From Mytilus trossulus (lineage: Eukaryota; Mollusca; Bivalvia; Mytilida; Mytilidae): 64,000 nt of DNA. Location of the stretch: NCBI RefSeq assembly GCF_036588685.1, contig NC_086382.1:77163999-77227998 (forward strand), written 5' to 3'. The stretch's first letter is position 1. Each line of letters begins with the position of its first letter. Made by a program: the position numbers and the translations under genes. Positions 43,390-58,300 of this stretch are shown here, one piece after another. The notes beneath the pieces are model-generated. The model was given only the letters and a program-made list of their open reading frames with translations, was not told where the DNA came from and searched no databases.

Positions 43390-46300
43390 CTGAAATAAAA
43401 CAATAAATCATTTACATTGTAACAAAAAGTTAAAACATGTCTGCCCTTCAGACAATGTGACATAGGTCCAAAAACTATGTTTGCCTTCTAGAATCAGAAG
43501 ATCAACATCTTTATAACTTATGTGTAGTAGATCAACATCTTTATAACTTATGTGTAATAGATCAACTTTATTACCCAAAAGGCCAATTTCAAATTATAAT
43601 TTGTGAGTTAGTGCTAAATAAGCAAAAATAATCCCAAGATTATTTGACGTTTACGGTAAACTAAAATTGTGGGATTTCTTTTCAGTCTTTCAGAGCAAAT
43701 TTAGCTAAAAATTAGAAAGTGAAAATAAGTCCATCATAAATATGTAGATAGAATTTTAATGGGATATTACTTACTGGATTAGATTAACACCTGGTACAAA
43801 ATTTAAATGGAACTATACAATTGGCAAATAGATTATTGAAATGGGAAACCCAATGATATGGTTTAACATAGAAAATATTTAAACCAGAAACAAATATGAC
43901 AGACTGATAACAAACAACTATAAATAAATAACCCAAGACTTTAGACAGACACAAACTATAAATAAATAACTCAAGACTTTAGACAGACACAAAGTCAGGA
44001 GCCTCTGGCCTTTGTTAGTCTTGTATTATTTTAATTTTAGTTTCTTGTGTACAATTTGGAAATTAGTATGGCGTTCATTATCACTGAACAAGTATATATT
44101 TGTTTAGGGGCCAGCTGAAGGACGCCTCCGGGTGCGGGAATTTCTTGCTACATTGAAGACCTTGTTGGTGACCTTCTGCTGTTGTTTTTTTATTTGGTCG
44201 GGTTGTTGTCTCTTTGACACATTCCCGTATTTCCATTCTCAATTTTATTACAAATGTATTATGTGATGTGGTTGAACATCTTTGCTAACACTTAATCCTT
44301 CGCTTTCCTAGTCATATCTATAATGGAGTGATTGTGTTGTGGGGTTCCTGACTAAATTACATTTACCCATTTTTCATTTCATCCATTAAAATTTGACTGA
44401 AATAGTTTAGTCCACACGATACTTTAAAAAAAATTGTGCTGTTGTCACATTATGTGTGATTATAAGTATAAATATAAACATTTTAAAAGTATTTTTACCC
44501 CCAGTGGGTCTTTAGTTTGCCTATCACATTATTTATATTCCTTATATTTACATTATAAATGCCATACAGCACTTTAACTCAACAAATAGTATAAAGAGTA
44601 GAAAAATCACCCAATTAATGAAATAATTCCAAACTGGATAAAGACTTGATTTTAAAAGTAGTTGGTCATTTAAATTTGTAAAATTGGCAAAATATGTGCA
44701 ACTATTAAAAATAATGTCTCAGTTATATTCTAATCCCTATATAAAATGTTACAGTTACTGTAATCAATATTAAATGTTATATAAACCATATATTTGTATT
44801 GTGTAGCAAAAAAATGTAATGTCAGCTTATCAGGGGAAGTAATTCAATATATTTTAAGCAGTAGGCAAATTTAAAGTTACCATGAAAGGGGAAGACATCA
44901 ATATTAGTCAATACACAGAAATTTAGCTGTTTTTGTGTTTTTGTACTGAGATATACATTTTCTATAATGTTTGGTAAGCTAATGATATTCAATACACAGA
45001 AATTTAGCTGTTTTTGTGTTTTGTACTGAGGTATACATTTTCTATAATGTTTGGTAAGCTTATGATATTTCATAAGTCCTTATTGTTAAAATAATAATTT
45101 CCTTATTTGATACGGCATTGAAATAATTCAGAGTAAGGTAAGCGGCATTGAAATAATTCAGAGTAAGGTAACTAACTCTGCTCTGTCGAGACCATATCTC
45201 TATATCATAACAAGCAACACAAAGTCCTAACAAAAATAAACAAAATATTTAGAAGAAAGACAATATAACTTTGAGGTTTGTCATGAGGTACATTGAGTGA
45301 TTTTGTTTCAGTACTGACATGTAAATAACTAGTGAATGGAATACTGTAAATTCAGAAATTATTGCGAGGTTTTTATTTTTGCGAAAAATGCGACAGAGTT
45401 GCAAATGCAACAATCCAAACTTGTATTTTGAACTATTTTATATGAATTCACCAGGATTTTTCTCAAAATCATTAAAATTAAAATCGCAATTAAGTGTTGA
45501 ATGTTGAAATCGTAATAATAAATGCACGCAATAATTTCTGTATTTACAGTATGTAGAATTTTGTGTTTATAAGAAATGTATTTAAAACAAAAATAATAGA
45601 AAAATACCAATTTAGTCTGATTTACTCTCATAGCTGAGAAGAAAGAGATCAACTGTTGTTATCACTAGACAACACCAACCAAACAATATACCAATGACCT
45701 TCAAGAGCATACAATTACCATCAAACAATTGGATTTTTGTTTATACCTTCTCCAATGCATCCATAACATAATCAGGCATATGGTCATTTATCATTGTAGG
45801 GGAGACAATCACTTCATCAAAACTTCTGTTGTCAGCCCAGATAGCTTGGTACACTGGCTCATTATTACCACAACATAGACTTGAGCTGTGAATAAAGAAT
45901 AAACTTTTATAAAACATATATTTCCACCTCTATTTACCTAGATTTATCAAGTACATACATAACTCAAAACCCAATCTTGATCTACATGTAAAAATAATTC
46001 AGTTTGATGTTGTGTGTTAGGGATCACATCCCAAAAGTTTGATACTCTTGGAAAAACAAAGGTTTGCCCATCTTGTGACCCTACTTATTGAACTTCAGGA
46101 CTATGAGAGGCTGGTAGAGGGTTTTTGTTGTGTCTTGCTCAGAGTGGTATTTCCAGGGTAGCAACTGTATCAACATAGTGATATTACTGAAAGATAACAG
46201 TTAAAATTGAAAATGGAAATGGGGAATGTGTCAAAGAGACAACAACCCGACCATAGAAAAATAACAGCAGAAGGTCACCAACAGGTCCTCAATGTAGCGA

Positions 46301-49300
46301 GAAATTCCAGCAACCTTGTTACAGTAGTTTAAGGATTGATATTGTAATAAACAAATGGCCAAAATTCTATATTTTTCTATATCTTAACCTGGTCCCCAAA
46401 CAAGAAGAAGCTATTTCATTAAACTAAGCTTCAGCTTCGGAAAACACTTACAGTAGAAGTATTTCTGTATGTTTAGAATTTTTCTGAGCTTTTCATCTTC
46501 TTCAAATACATACATGTGAGTGCAGAAAGTTCAATTTACTGGTTTTTCATATTAAAAAACTTTGTACATAAAAATTGTAATCATTCAAATGCATTGCTAA
46601 AGAAATAAATGAAATTTGTCATAATTTGGTTATTCTTTAACCCTTTCCTTCATAGTGATGCCTTTTGACACCACCCCCTTTACTCCATAATGACACCTTT
46701 TGACGCCTGTGTAGTACCTCAATTGAAAAGCTTTGACTACAAAATGTCTGCAGTAGACTTATTAAAATTTGTAAACAAGATGAAAAGGAATATCATAGGA
46801 ATATCTGACTTAAATTTATTTGATGAAATATTTGTTTTTCACAATGCATTAAAACTTGAAAGTATATTCTCAGAATTTTATTGAAAAATCCTATGCGAAT
46901 CAAGTATGCAAAAAAAATTCAATGGAGGAAAGGGTTGAGCCCCTTTAATATGTTCAGATAGTTAAACATCCTTAACATTCCTGATCAAGGTCAATCCAGA
47001 AAAGCACTTGGGACAAACATTTATAAAGTGTTATTTACAGTTGAAAAATCTTTATATTTGTCAATAAGATATACTAACCCATTATTTTTAGGATGACTCC
47101 TGACCACATGTATAATTTTACCGGGAGGATACAGCGGTGTATGAGCTACGAGTGTGATGTCATCATCTGATGGATGGGCATGAAGATCTCGTTCTTCTAT
47201 TTCATTTCGGACTTGTTCAAGATTCATCTTGTCTGTCTCAGAGGATCCACAACATATACCTTTCATTATTATCTTCCACTGTAATACAACATTTCAGGTT
47301 CAAAGAATGACCAATTACATATATTTCAGAAGGTTGTTTGAGAACAAAATATTCTAATGTTTAAAAACATAATAATATGCAACTAATAACAAGGATAGAA
47401 ATATCACAGAAATCCAGCAAGTTTTGTCAACATGGTACATAGTATTTTCTGTCTTTGATATTATATTTTATCTATATATTTTTTTGATAAGCCTGTTGAA
47501 GTGTCAGTGTGGTTTGTCTGTACAATTATTTCAATCCTTATTGTGACCTTTTCTGCATATTTGTCTTGACTAATTCTGGTGAATGTTCTGGGTGGTTTTT
47601 TTTATACTTTTAATAAGTCCTCATATTTTATTATACTGTACTATTTCTATGCAAGTCCAACAGACTTTTGAATACCAAAAGTTCTTCAATAGCCTTTATC
47701 AACTGTTTCATTTATATTCATACTACATTCTGTGTACATCAATAATCAGTAACTGTCAATTCTAAACACATTGTGTGTTACTCTAAAGAACATTACCTTG
47801 GAGTTATTACTCATCTTTATAACATTGATTAAATCTGTACGCAGCACTTCCATTTGGAACAGTCCTATTCTGTAATACAGAAATACACAAGTGAAAGATT
47901 GGGGAGTAATTATCTAGTAGTGTAACCCCATGAACTCTTGTGATAGTTTGCACACCTTGAGTATTGAAGGTCATGGATTACAAACCCTTAACCAGTTGTC
48001 TTGTTTTTGTTAATATGTCTTTTGATCAAGTTAAGCCATTTTAATTGTTAATTCATATTGTGTCTTTCTATGTTTTGATGTTACACTATTACTTCAGGTT
48101 AGGGTGAAGGTTGGCGCCTGTTAAAACATTTAAACACACTGCATTTGTTCGCACCTGTCCTCAGTCAGGAACTTGTTGTTCAGGGGTTGTCATTTGTAGT
48201 TTTGATGTGGTTCATAAGTGTTTCTCGTTCCTTGTTTTTTTTTATATAGATTAGAAAGTTGGTTATCTGGTTTGAATGGTTTTACACTAGTCATTTTTGG
48301 GGCCCTTTAAAGCTTGCTGTTTGATGTGAGCCAAGGCTCTTTATAGCTTGCTGTTTGATGTGAGCCAAGGCCCTTTATAGCTTGCTGTTTGATGTGAGCC
48401 AAGGCTCTGTGTTGAATGCTGTACTATTATAACTTACTCTTACAAATTGTGACTTGGATGGACAGTTGTCTCATTGGCACTCATAACACATCTTCTTATA
48501 TCCATTTAACTAAAACTGCTTCATTGTTTCACAAATTATTTTAAATGACCCTTATGTTTGTTGTTTATAAGTCAAATATAACATGAATAACTACCTTGGT
48601 ACAACATCTTTTCCCACAACAACAGAAGTTATAAAGGATTTAGTCTGCTCTACACAAGTTTCACTGAAATATACAAAACATGTCATTAAACTTTGTAGGT
48701 GTACTAGCATCTTTGATGCATTCCTGCCAACCTTTGGAAATCTCAAATTGTGACTATAGTGTGTGACCACATTTCTAAGTATACAATTTTGGCAATGTTG
48801 TATATGCAGGTACTGACTTTTGACAACCTTGTTAATATGTAAATGTTTCACGACCAGACAGAAAATGTGATAACTATAGGCTTTGCTTTAAGCTTGTTCA
48901 ATAGGCTCTATACAAATGTAAAATTAGCATTTTTACTTTTGAATTCATTACATGCTTATTTTTAACCAGTTAACTCATACATCTATCTGACAATGACCAA
49001 TGCTGTATAACTTAGGAGGCCACCAGGAGGGGAGTAAGCATAACAATGTAATCCAGGATATTCTTGTTGTAGTATACAAACCTTAGGAGTCCCCCAGGAG
49101 GGGAGTAAGCGTAACAATGTAACCCAGGATATTCTTGTTGTAGTATACAAACCTTAGGAGGCCCCCAGGAGGGGAGTAAGCATAACAATGTAATCCAGGA
49201 TAATCTTGCTGTATTATACAAACCTTAGGAGGCCACCAGGAGGGGAGTAAGCGTAAAAATGTAATCCAGGATATTCTTGTTGTAGTATACAAACCTTAGG

Positions 49301-52300
49301 AGGCCACCAGGAGGGGAGTAAGCGTAAAAATGTAATCCAGGATATTCTTGTTGTAGTATACAAACCTTAGGAGGCCCCCAGGAGGGGAGTAAGCATAACA
49401 ATGTAATCCAGGATATTCTTGTTGTAGTATACAAACCTTAGGAGGCCCCAGGAGGGGAGTAAGCATAACAATGTAATCCAGGATATTCTTGTTGTAGTAT
49501 ACAAACCTTAGGAGTCCCCCAGGAGGGGAGTAAGTGTAACAATGTAATCCAGGATATTCTTGTTGTAGTATACAAACCTTAGGAGGCCACCAGGAGGGGA
49601 GTAAGCAAAACAATGTAATCCAGGATATTCTTGTTGTAGTATACAAACCTTAGGAGGCCCCAGGAGGGAAGTAAGCATAACAATGTAATCCAGGATATTC
49701 TTGTTGTAGTATACAAACCTTAGGAGGCCACCAGGAGGGGAGTAAGCATAACAATGTAACCCAGGATATTCTTGTTGTATTATACAAACCTTAGGAGGCC
49801 CCAGGAGGTGGGTGTAAGCATAACAATGTAACCCAGGATATTCTTGTTGTAGTATACAAACCTTAGGAGGCCCCCAGGAGGGGAGTAAGCATAACAATGT
49901 AATCCAGGATATTCTTGTTGTAGTATACAAACCTTACGAGGCCCCCAGGAGGGGAGTAAGCGTAAAAATGTAATCCAGGATATTCTTGTTGTAGTATACA
50001 AACCTTAGGAGGCCACCAGGAGGGGAGTAAGCGTAAAAATGTAATCCAGGATATTCGTGCTGTAGTATACAAACCTTACGAGGCCCCCAGGAGGGGAGTA
50101 AGCATAACAATGTAATCCAGGATATTCTTGCTGTAGTATACAAACCTTAGGAGGCCCCAGGAGGGGAGTAAGCGTAACAATGTAATCCAGGATATTCTTG
50201 TTGTAGTATACAAACCTTAGGAGTCCCCCAGGAGGGGAGTAAGCGTAACAATGTAACCCAGGATATTCTTGTTGTAGTATACAAACCTTAGGAGTCCCCC
50301 AGGAGGGGAGTAAGCGTAACAATGTAACCCAGGATATGCTTGTTGTAGTATACAAACCTTAGGAGGCCCCCAGGAGGGGAGTAAGCATAACAATGTAATC
50401 CAGGATAATCTTGCTGTATTATACAAACCTTAGGAGGCCACCAGGAGGGGAGTAAGCATAACAATGTAATCCAGGATAATCTTGCTGTATTATACAAACC
50501 TAAGGAGGCCCCCAGGAGGGGAGTAAGCGTAACAATGTAACCCAGGATATGCTTGTTGTAGTATACAAACCTTAGGAGGCCCCCAGGAGGGGAGTAAGCA
50601 TAACAATGTAATCCAGGATAATCTTGCTGTATTATACAAACCTTAGGAGGCCACCAGGAGGGGAGTAAGCGTAACAATGTAATCCAGGATAATCTTGCTG
50701 TATTATACAAACCTTAGGAGGCCACCAGGAGGGGAGTAAGCATAAAAATGTAATCCAGGATATTCTTGTTGTAGTATACAAACCTTAGGAGTCCCCCAGG
50801 AGGGGAGTAAGTGTAACAATGTAATCCAGGATAATCTTGTTGTAGTATACAAACCTTAGGAGGCCCCCAGGAGGGGAGTAAGCGTAACAATGTAATCCAG
50901 GATATTCCTGTTGTAGTATACAAACCTTAGAAGGCCCCCAGGAGGGGAGTAAGTGTAACAATGTAATACAGGATATTCCTGTTGTAGTATACAAACCTTA
51001 GGAGGCCCCCAGGAGGGGAGTAAGCGTAACAATGTAATCCAGGATATTCTTGTTGTAGAAGTATGGCTAGTATTACTGCTGCTCCAGCACCTAAAGAATG
51101 TCCTACTAAAACAAGATCATATCTCTCTGCTCCAATCTCCTGAAAAATAAATAGATATAGGAAGATGTGGTGTGAGTGCCAATGAGACAACTCTCCATCC
51201 AAATAACAATTTAAAAATTAAACCACTATAGGTTAAAGTACGGCCTTCAACACGGAGCCTTGGCTCACACCGAACAACAAGCTATAAAGGGCCCCAAAAT
51301 TACTAGTGTAAAACCATTCAAACGGGAAAACCAACGGTCTAATCTATATAAACAAAACGAGAAATGTCTACAAATATAATATACAAGATCATATCTCTCT
51401 GCTCCAATCTCCTGAAAAATAAAACAAATATAACATACAAGAGGCACACCTGTACCTGTATTGCTCACCTGCTAATACAATAGCAAGTTTGCTAATAAGG
51501 ACTTTAATATGCACATACTCATAAATCTTTATGCTGATGATAACTTTTGCAATAACATGTTTAATGTAGCTTCTATATATATTTAAGTTTGAGAGATAAA
51601 AGCCAAACTGCCAAATAACAATAATTGTTTTCAATGTATGTGTTTGCTTACTCCTAATTCATCAGTTTTTATTTGGTCAGGTTGTTTTTCATCATTTTAC
51701 GTAAAAGATTTAATGTGACTAAAACATGTACACTTTCTACCCCTACTGGCACTCTTAAATAAACAATAATTACAAAAACTAGGTAAGAGTTATAGCTACA
51801 AGGTTAGACTTACAGAACACTTCCCAAAAGCTTGTGACAAAACCATATCTTCTTTTATCTTCTTCTTAATGTAAACAGCTGCATGAACCATGCCCTTTAG
51901 AAAAAGAAAAATGTCAAATTAAATTGAACATTTATGTTGTTTTGATGCTTTCATTTTATATTTAAATGCCTAGAATGTTACCAGTATCTAGTTAAACTGG
52001 TCACCTGGCCTAACTGGAGCTAGTCTTTAACAGTGAGGTGTAAGTTTTTATTCTGTGTTAAAGCCATCACTATGACTTGGAGACAAGGAACACCAATATA
52101 TAATGTGTGATTTTTGATTGAATTTTTTAAAAGTGTATGAATTAATTTTGTGAAAGGATTTAATACATAATACCCCTTCTTTTACATTATAACCTCAAAA
52201 TAGCAATATCTTACTGAGTTGGTTAAATCTGACCTTTAGTTTCAAATGTGATTTCCTCTCTTCTTACCAATCTTTTAAAATCTTACCTTAAGTTTTAGTG

Positions 52301-55300
52301 TCAGAAGACATGTGATTGTCTATTGATTTTTTTTGGGGGGGGGGGGGGGGGGGGTGTGACTTGTTGTGTGATATAACTTGTTGTGTGAGTGTGATGTGAC
52401 TTGTTGTGTGAGTGTGATGTTTCTTGTTTCTGTTTTCAAAATTATAATTTTTTGTTTAAATTCTATCATATCGCAAAACAACATCCTTTCTGTCACACAA
52501 TCATATTGCTGTCTGAAAAAATCTTTTATGTTGCAGTGTCATCTTTTTGAACTTTGTACTATGAATGACTGACTGTTATTTAAAGATTATCGTTGATCAT
52601 CTCAACTAGAATTATTTTTTTTCGCTTGAGCCAGTATGACGAAAGCTAGAAAAGCAATCAAGATGAGATGACCAATGATAATCTGTTTACCCCTATTTTA
52701 CCTATAACGACATTGTCAATTTCATGTCAATTTTATTAGCACGCACATGCCTCTATAGTTTCTAGTGATAATTGTCCATCTAAAGCGAGAAGCATGATAT
52801 GAAAATCATCACAAAAAAAGTTTAACCCTTTAACGTTCCTACCGGTCAATTTGACCGATAAGCAAAATTTGTGGCGGAGTAGTTTGCATGAAGTTTTGTA
52901 TCGTTGACAATTTTTGACGTACATATGTGGTTGTGGGCTCAAATTGAAGATCAGTATACCACCAACTTGATTTTTGGTGTCTGAAACCAACAAAATGCAA
53001 TGCATCATGTCAATTTGCCCTATATTGACAAGCTTTTTTGGGGGGAAAACTGTTTTATTTCTATTTTTAAATAGAATATTTTCACAAAATGTCACAAGAC
53101 AAATTGTTGCTGTTTTTTGTTTAAAAATGACAATTTTGATAACTGTGCCGTGATCATTTACAAGAATACTATCAAAACTGTAAGTAAAACTCATACACAT
53201 ACAAAAAATCTGATTCATAGAGTATCAACACTGAAACAAACTCAAATTACAAGGAATTTTCATGTTTTGTTTTGTCAGTTTTTATAGCAAAAGAGATGAG
53301 AACATCTAAAATGTGTTAAAAATTGTTAGCCAAGTCGGAATAGCAATAACAAATCTTTGTTTCTTTAGTGTCTGGTTATGAGGGTGTTGGATATCGTATC
53401 GCTAAGGTATAAAAATAGTGACATATAGACGAAAAAACGAACATTTTTGAATAACTTTCTTACAAATTTGCTTCAAAAAATAATAATTTTCAAAAAATAG
53501 CTTCTTAAGAAAACGAAGTTTGATTATGTTCTCCCAACATTAATGTCTTGTCTTACAGAGAAGGTGACTTATATGCTTAAATTTCATAAGTTTTCCAATG
53601 GTTTCTGTGGCTCAGTGGAAAGATGCACAGTCTTACACCCGGATGATCGCGGGTTCAAACCTCACTGCCGGAGGATGAAAAAATAAATTCCTATATTAAA
53701 TGTAACTTAACTTAACTTTACTTTCAATTTCAATTAAGACAACTGAAATACATGATTTACATCAACAAAAAAAAAACCCCTTTTTTCTCCCCTCTCTCTG
53801 TTTTTGTTACATTCTTAGCCTGGGCACTCAAAAATACCAGATTTTCATTCAATATTTACTCAAAATTCTTTCCTAAAGGCTTACTCTGTAAGCAGTTATG
53901 AATAGAACATCTTTAACATAAACTTGGGCCATTTATTTGACTATGACAAAAATTCTCAAAAAATCCACTATTTTTTCGGTGTTTCGAGTCTTGATATTTC
54001 TACCAATCAGACAAGTTTTGCATCTTTCTGTATAAAGTTTTCACCGATAACGTTTCCGAAAGTCTTCATGCATTAATTTAACACTAAAACTATGTTCTAT
54101 TTTTGTCACTAAATGTCTGTAAAACCGCTTTTCCGCTTGAATTGTACATTTTTGTCACTTTAATTCAGCATGTCACGTGACTTTTGAGGGATATCACGTG
54201 ACCAACGTAAGAAATTATTTTCCTTAAATCAAGTTTTCCTGAAACCTTGGTCAATTATCTATCAGATGAGTCTAACTTGTCCTTTGAGTGAGCTTTTTAT
54301 CGAAATGTGCAATTGATTGAAAACAGATATCCTTTATTCGGGAAGAAAAGGTAAAAAATCCTTGAATGTTAAAGGGTTAAAGGAAAAATGCACAAAATAG
54401 CGATAATTCTGTTTATGTAACAAACAACACTTACTTTATGTCCAACCCAATCTTCCTTTATAGGGTCTAATGGTAGAATCTCAGCATCAGCCTTTAAATC
54501 TGTTAATACTTAACAAACAACACTTACTTTATGTCCAACCCAATCTTCCTTTATAGGGTCCAATGGTAGAATCTCAGCATCAGCCTTTAAATCTGTCAAC
54601 ACATCCTGTAAAACATTAGACATTCATCAAATTGGCTGTCATATGGCAGATTACTTCAGTTACAGTATGAATTTTGATGATAAGGAAAATCTGCATTTAG
54701 TTTCAGTTCACTAACCACATAATGCTGGCTTACTATGTTTAAATGTTAACTTTTTCCTGACATTAAATTAAAATCTCAACATCTTAAAGTATGTAATGAA
54801 AGCTGCAGCATTAAATCATTTATCACTTCCTAAAAATGATTTTACAGTCACTGTATCTGAGACTGCATAAATACAATTTAATTAGTAAAACTGGTTCCCC
54901 TCTTTACAATTGTAAAACCAAAGGTTCCAGAAGACTTACTTGCAATGATAGAGTCCCTCTGATACAGATAATTACTTTCTTGTGTTTGTGGTCCAAAGCA
55001 ACATAAAATGGTGTTTCACCAATCTAAATATAAAAAAAATATAAAAAAACCAAACTTACTTAAGTTAACTGAGGAATAAACTCACCATTTTTTGTATATG
55101 TTCTCAATTTGAGGTAATTGTTATTGTTCATGGTTATATATAATAAATTTTGCTACAAGATGTCTTACACAAAGATGTTAGTGTGGTAAATGTCATTTTT
55201 GATTAGCCTTGGCTCATATAACAATTTTCTAAAAATTAATTGAACTTTTCTACATCACAAATGTCTTTTCTGCACTTCAGTGTTTATAGATAGTCATTGC

Positions 55301-58300
55301 CATTTATATACTCCTCTTTTGATACTATATTTAATTTTCAAAGAAGAAATGTGTACATACATCAACATGGTAAGTCACATAAACCAAATCAGCTTGTTTC
55401 AGTCCACTCAGGTGTAACAATGCCGCAAAATTACACTGGCAACAATTATCATCAATTAATTCTACTCCCTTAGGGTGCCTCAATCCACAACAGGAACAAC
55501 AACACCTGAAATATAACTATCATCAATTAATTCTACTCCCTTAGGGTGCCTCAATCCACAACAGGAACAACAACACCTACAATACAATAATCATCAATTA
55601 ATTCTACTCCCTTAGGGTGCCTCAATCCACAACAGGAACAACAACACCTGAAATATAATTATCATCAATTAATTCTACTCCCTTAGGGTGCCTCAATCCA
55701 CAACAGGAACAACAACACCTACAAAAATGCTTTGTTTTCAGAGATATAAGCCAAAATCTACATTTTACCCCTATATTATATTTCTAGCCATAGCGGCCAT
55801 GTTGGTTGGTTGGCCAGGTCACCAGACACATTTTTAAAACTAAATACTTCAATAATGATTGTGGCCAAATAGTTTCAGTAACAACGACGCACAATGACAA
55901 CAACGGACGATGACAGACGCTGGACGCCAAGTGATGAGAAAAGCCAGGTGAGCTAAAAAAGTAAATATCAATATTGATTTAATTCTGTACCCTTCTGATG
56001 AAGAACTACAATTGAAACATAATCAGCAATTTGTTATAAAAAAATCTTTTTTTCTGTAAATGGATATTTAACAACTAATAAAATCTCTTAGACCCTGCTC
56101 TGTTGTGGTAATATAATAAATATTTTTTATCTTGCCTTTATTGATGAGGAAACGTCTGATCTCCTGAGAAGTTATCTCACTGAATAGAAAAGCTTTCTGA
56201 TTTGTGATAAAATAAAAGAAGGACATTCAACTTGCCAATTAACATGCTTTTAAAGTTTTTTTTACCAGGTTTACACACATGTATAACAATATAAACGTGT
56301 TTTGATTATCAAACTTAATCCAATTTCTCCCTCCATTTTTTGTCACTCTTATACCAGACAGATAGACAAGTGAAATATAATTGCTTTAGGGACAAGTCTT
56401 ACAATTGTCAACCACAGATGACTGATATAGAAGCAAACAAAATGTGACGTGTCAATTCCAGATAACTCTCAGGACACGGTCAACAATCAGTGATTCTCAA
56501 ACAATACAAAAACATTTTTGTTATTTGTCGAGTCAGCTTCAGTTAGTTTATCAATAGATTTTACAGTAAGAGACTTTTGTTATTGTTAATTATACAGTCA
56601 TTTTGTGTTAGTTTATCAATAAATTTTAAGAGACTTTTGTTATTGTTAATTATACAGTCATTTTCTGTTAGTTTATCAATAGATTATAGGACAATTTAAA
56701 TATTTGTCCTATCATTTTCTGTGTGTTTAATCAGTAAATTCAAAGATTTATTTTATTAATTGTTGAGTAATTTTATGTTTGTATATCAATATGTCTTGAG
56801 ATTTATTTTGGTAATTGTCCAGTCATTTTCTATAAGTTTATAGATCGATTATACCCTGTGACCTCTCCCACTCGCCAAAAACAAATGGAATGAAAAAAAC
56901 AAATTTGAAAAGAATATTCATGAAAAAAACACTTTTTTGTGAATAATACCTCAAAGATATAAAAAATTAAAATTTACTTTGAGAAGATAGGTTTAATAAT
57001 ATGCTTAAAGAAAATAAAAATAAAATAGTTTGTTATAAGTAAAAATTATAAATTACATTAAACCCGTTCATAATAAGTGTTTATTATTTGAGTTATCTCC
57101 CCTGAAATTGTTGAAAAATTGATTCCAACACATTTTTGGTATAATTCAAACAGCCTTACTATTCAACAAATCTCTAATTCTTCTTAATTCTGATAAACAC
57201 ACTAATTGCTTATCTGTCTCAAACTTCCCTTACACAGTGTTCTGATTGATTTATCTCCCATTAAATTTATTTTTAATTATTTATTTATATAAGTTTGAAT
57301 TTTTCATTATTAATTAATCATTTTGAAATTTAGCTTAATCTTACTTTTCATTAATTTGTTTGAAATCCGTGATAAAAGAATTATGTTTTATTATTTGAAA
57401 GTGACTTATAGACCCAATGGGTCGGGTGTATTTTATTGTGTATGTAATATATTTGTACTTTATTGAAATGTGATTACACAGGTCACTATAATAAACATTT
57501 ACTTACTTACTTACTTACTTACTTTACACTAAGTTGAAAAACTGATTCAAACAAAAACAAATATGTTATTTGTTAAACCAGTCTTAAAATAATTCAATAA
57601 ATCTCTAATCACTTAATTTTTTATTAAAATAAACAATCTTACACTCTTATTGCAAATTTGTCTCAAAATTTATGGGTTTAAGAAAAGAACTAGACTTATT
57701 GTGTACTGCTATTTTACAATCCAAGATGGCAGTGTACAGTAATTACTTTGTTTAATTTTTCAATTGAAAAAAAAATTCTGATAGCATACATGCAGAGTTG
57801 GCATAAAATATTCTGTTAATCCTTTCAATTAAACCAAAGCTTTCAAAACAGATATCACTAACAAATCGGTTTGCTCAAAATTCAAATGTCTTTACACATA
57901 ATGGCATACACATCAAATGTAAAGTTTTTGGTCCTTCGAGATCTAGAAAAACTTCATGTAAATAAATCATCATCCCTCAGCCTTCGTAAAGGTCAAGAGT
58001 AGAAAAAGTACGATGGTTTGAGACACTTATGAATACAACATAAATGAGACAGAAATCAATAACATATCAACTATATCAACTCTCATTTACTTGATGTCCC
58101 GTTAAGATTATGGCTTCTGGTCTCAAGTATTTTGATGGATAAAAATATTTGTCACCTTTATGTTTTGTTTTTAAAGATATGTAAATGGATGCTATCTTTT
58201 GGCTTCAAAGTTTTGCAATTATTCATAACATTGATATAAGCAGATGTGGTATGAGTACAAATGAGACAAATCTTCACTTAAGTCAAACATTGTTAAGATT

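Noticed and set aside
49012-50994. Minus-strand open frames repeating [14 protein letters not shown] and [11 protein letters not shown]
   Set aside because: These are frame-shifted readings of array G, a non-coding copy of the DAGLA exon end. Only the exon at 50997-51139 is joined to the rest of the lipase.
53600-53672. Functional tRNA gene
   Set aside because: A and B boxes are present, but the ends cannot form an acceptor stem, so it is a SINE or tRNA-like relic.
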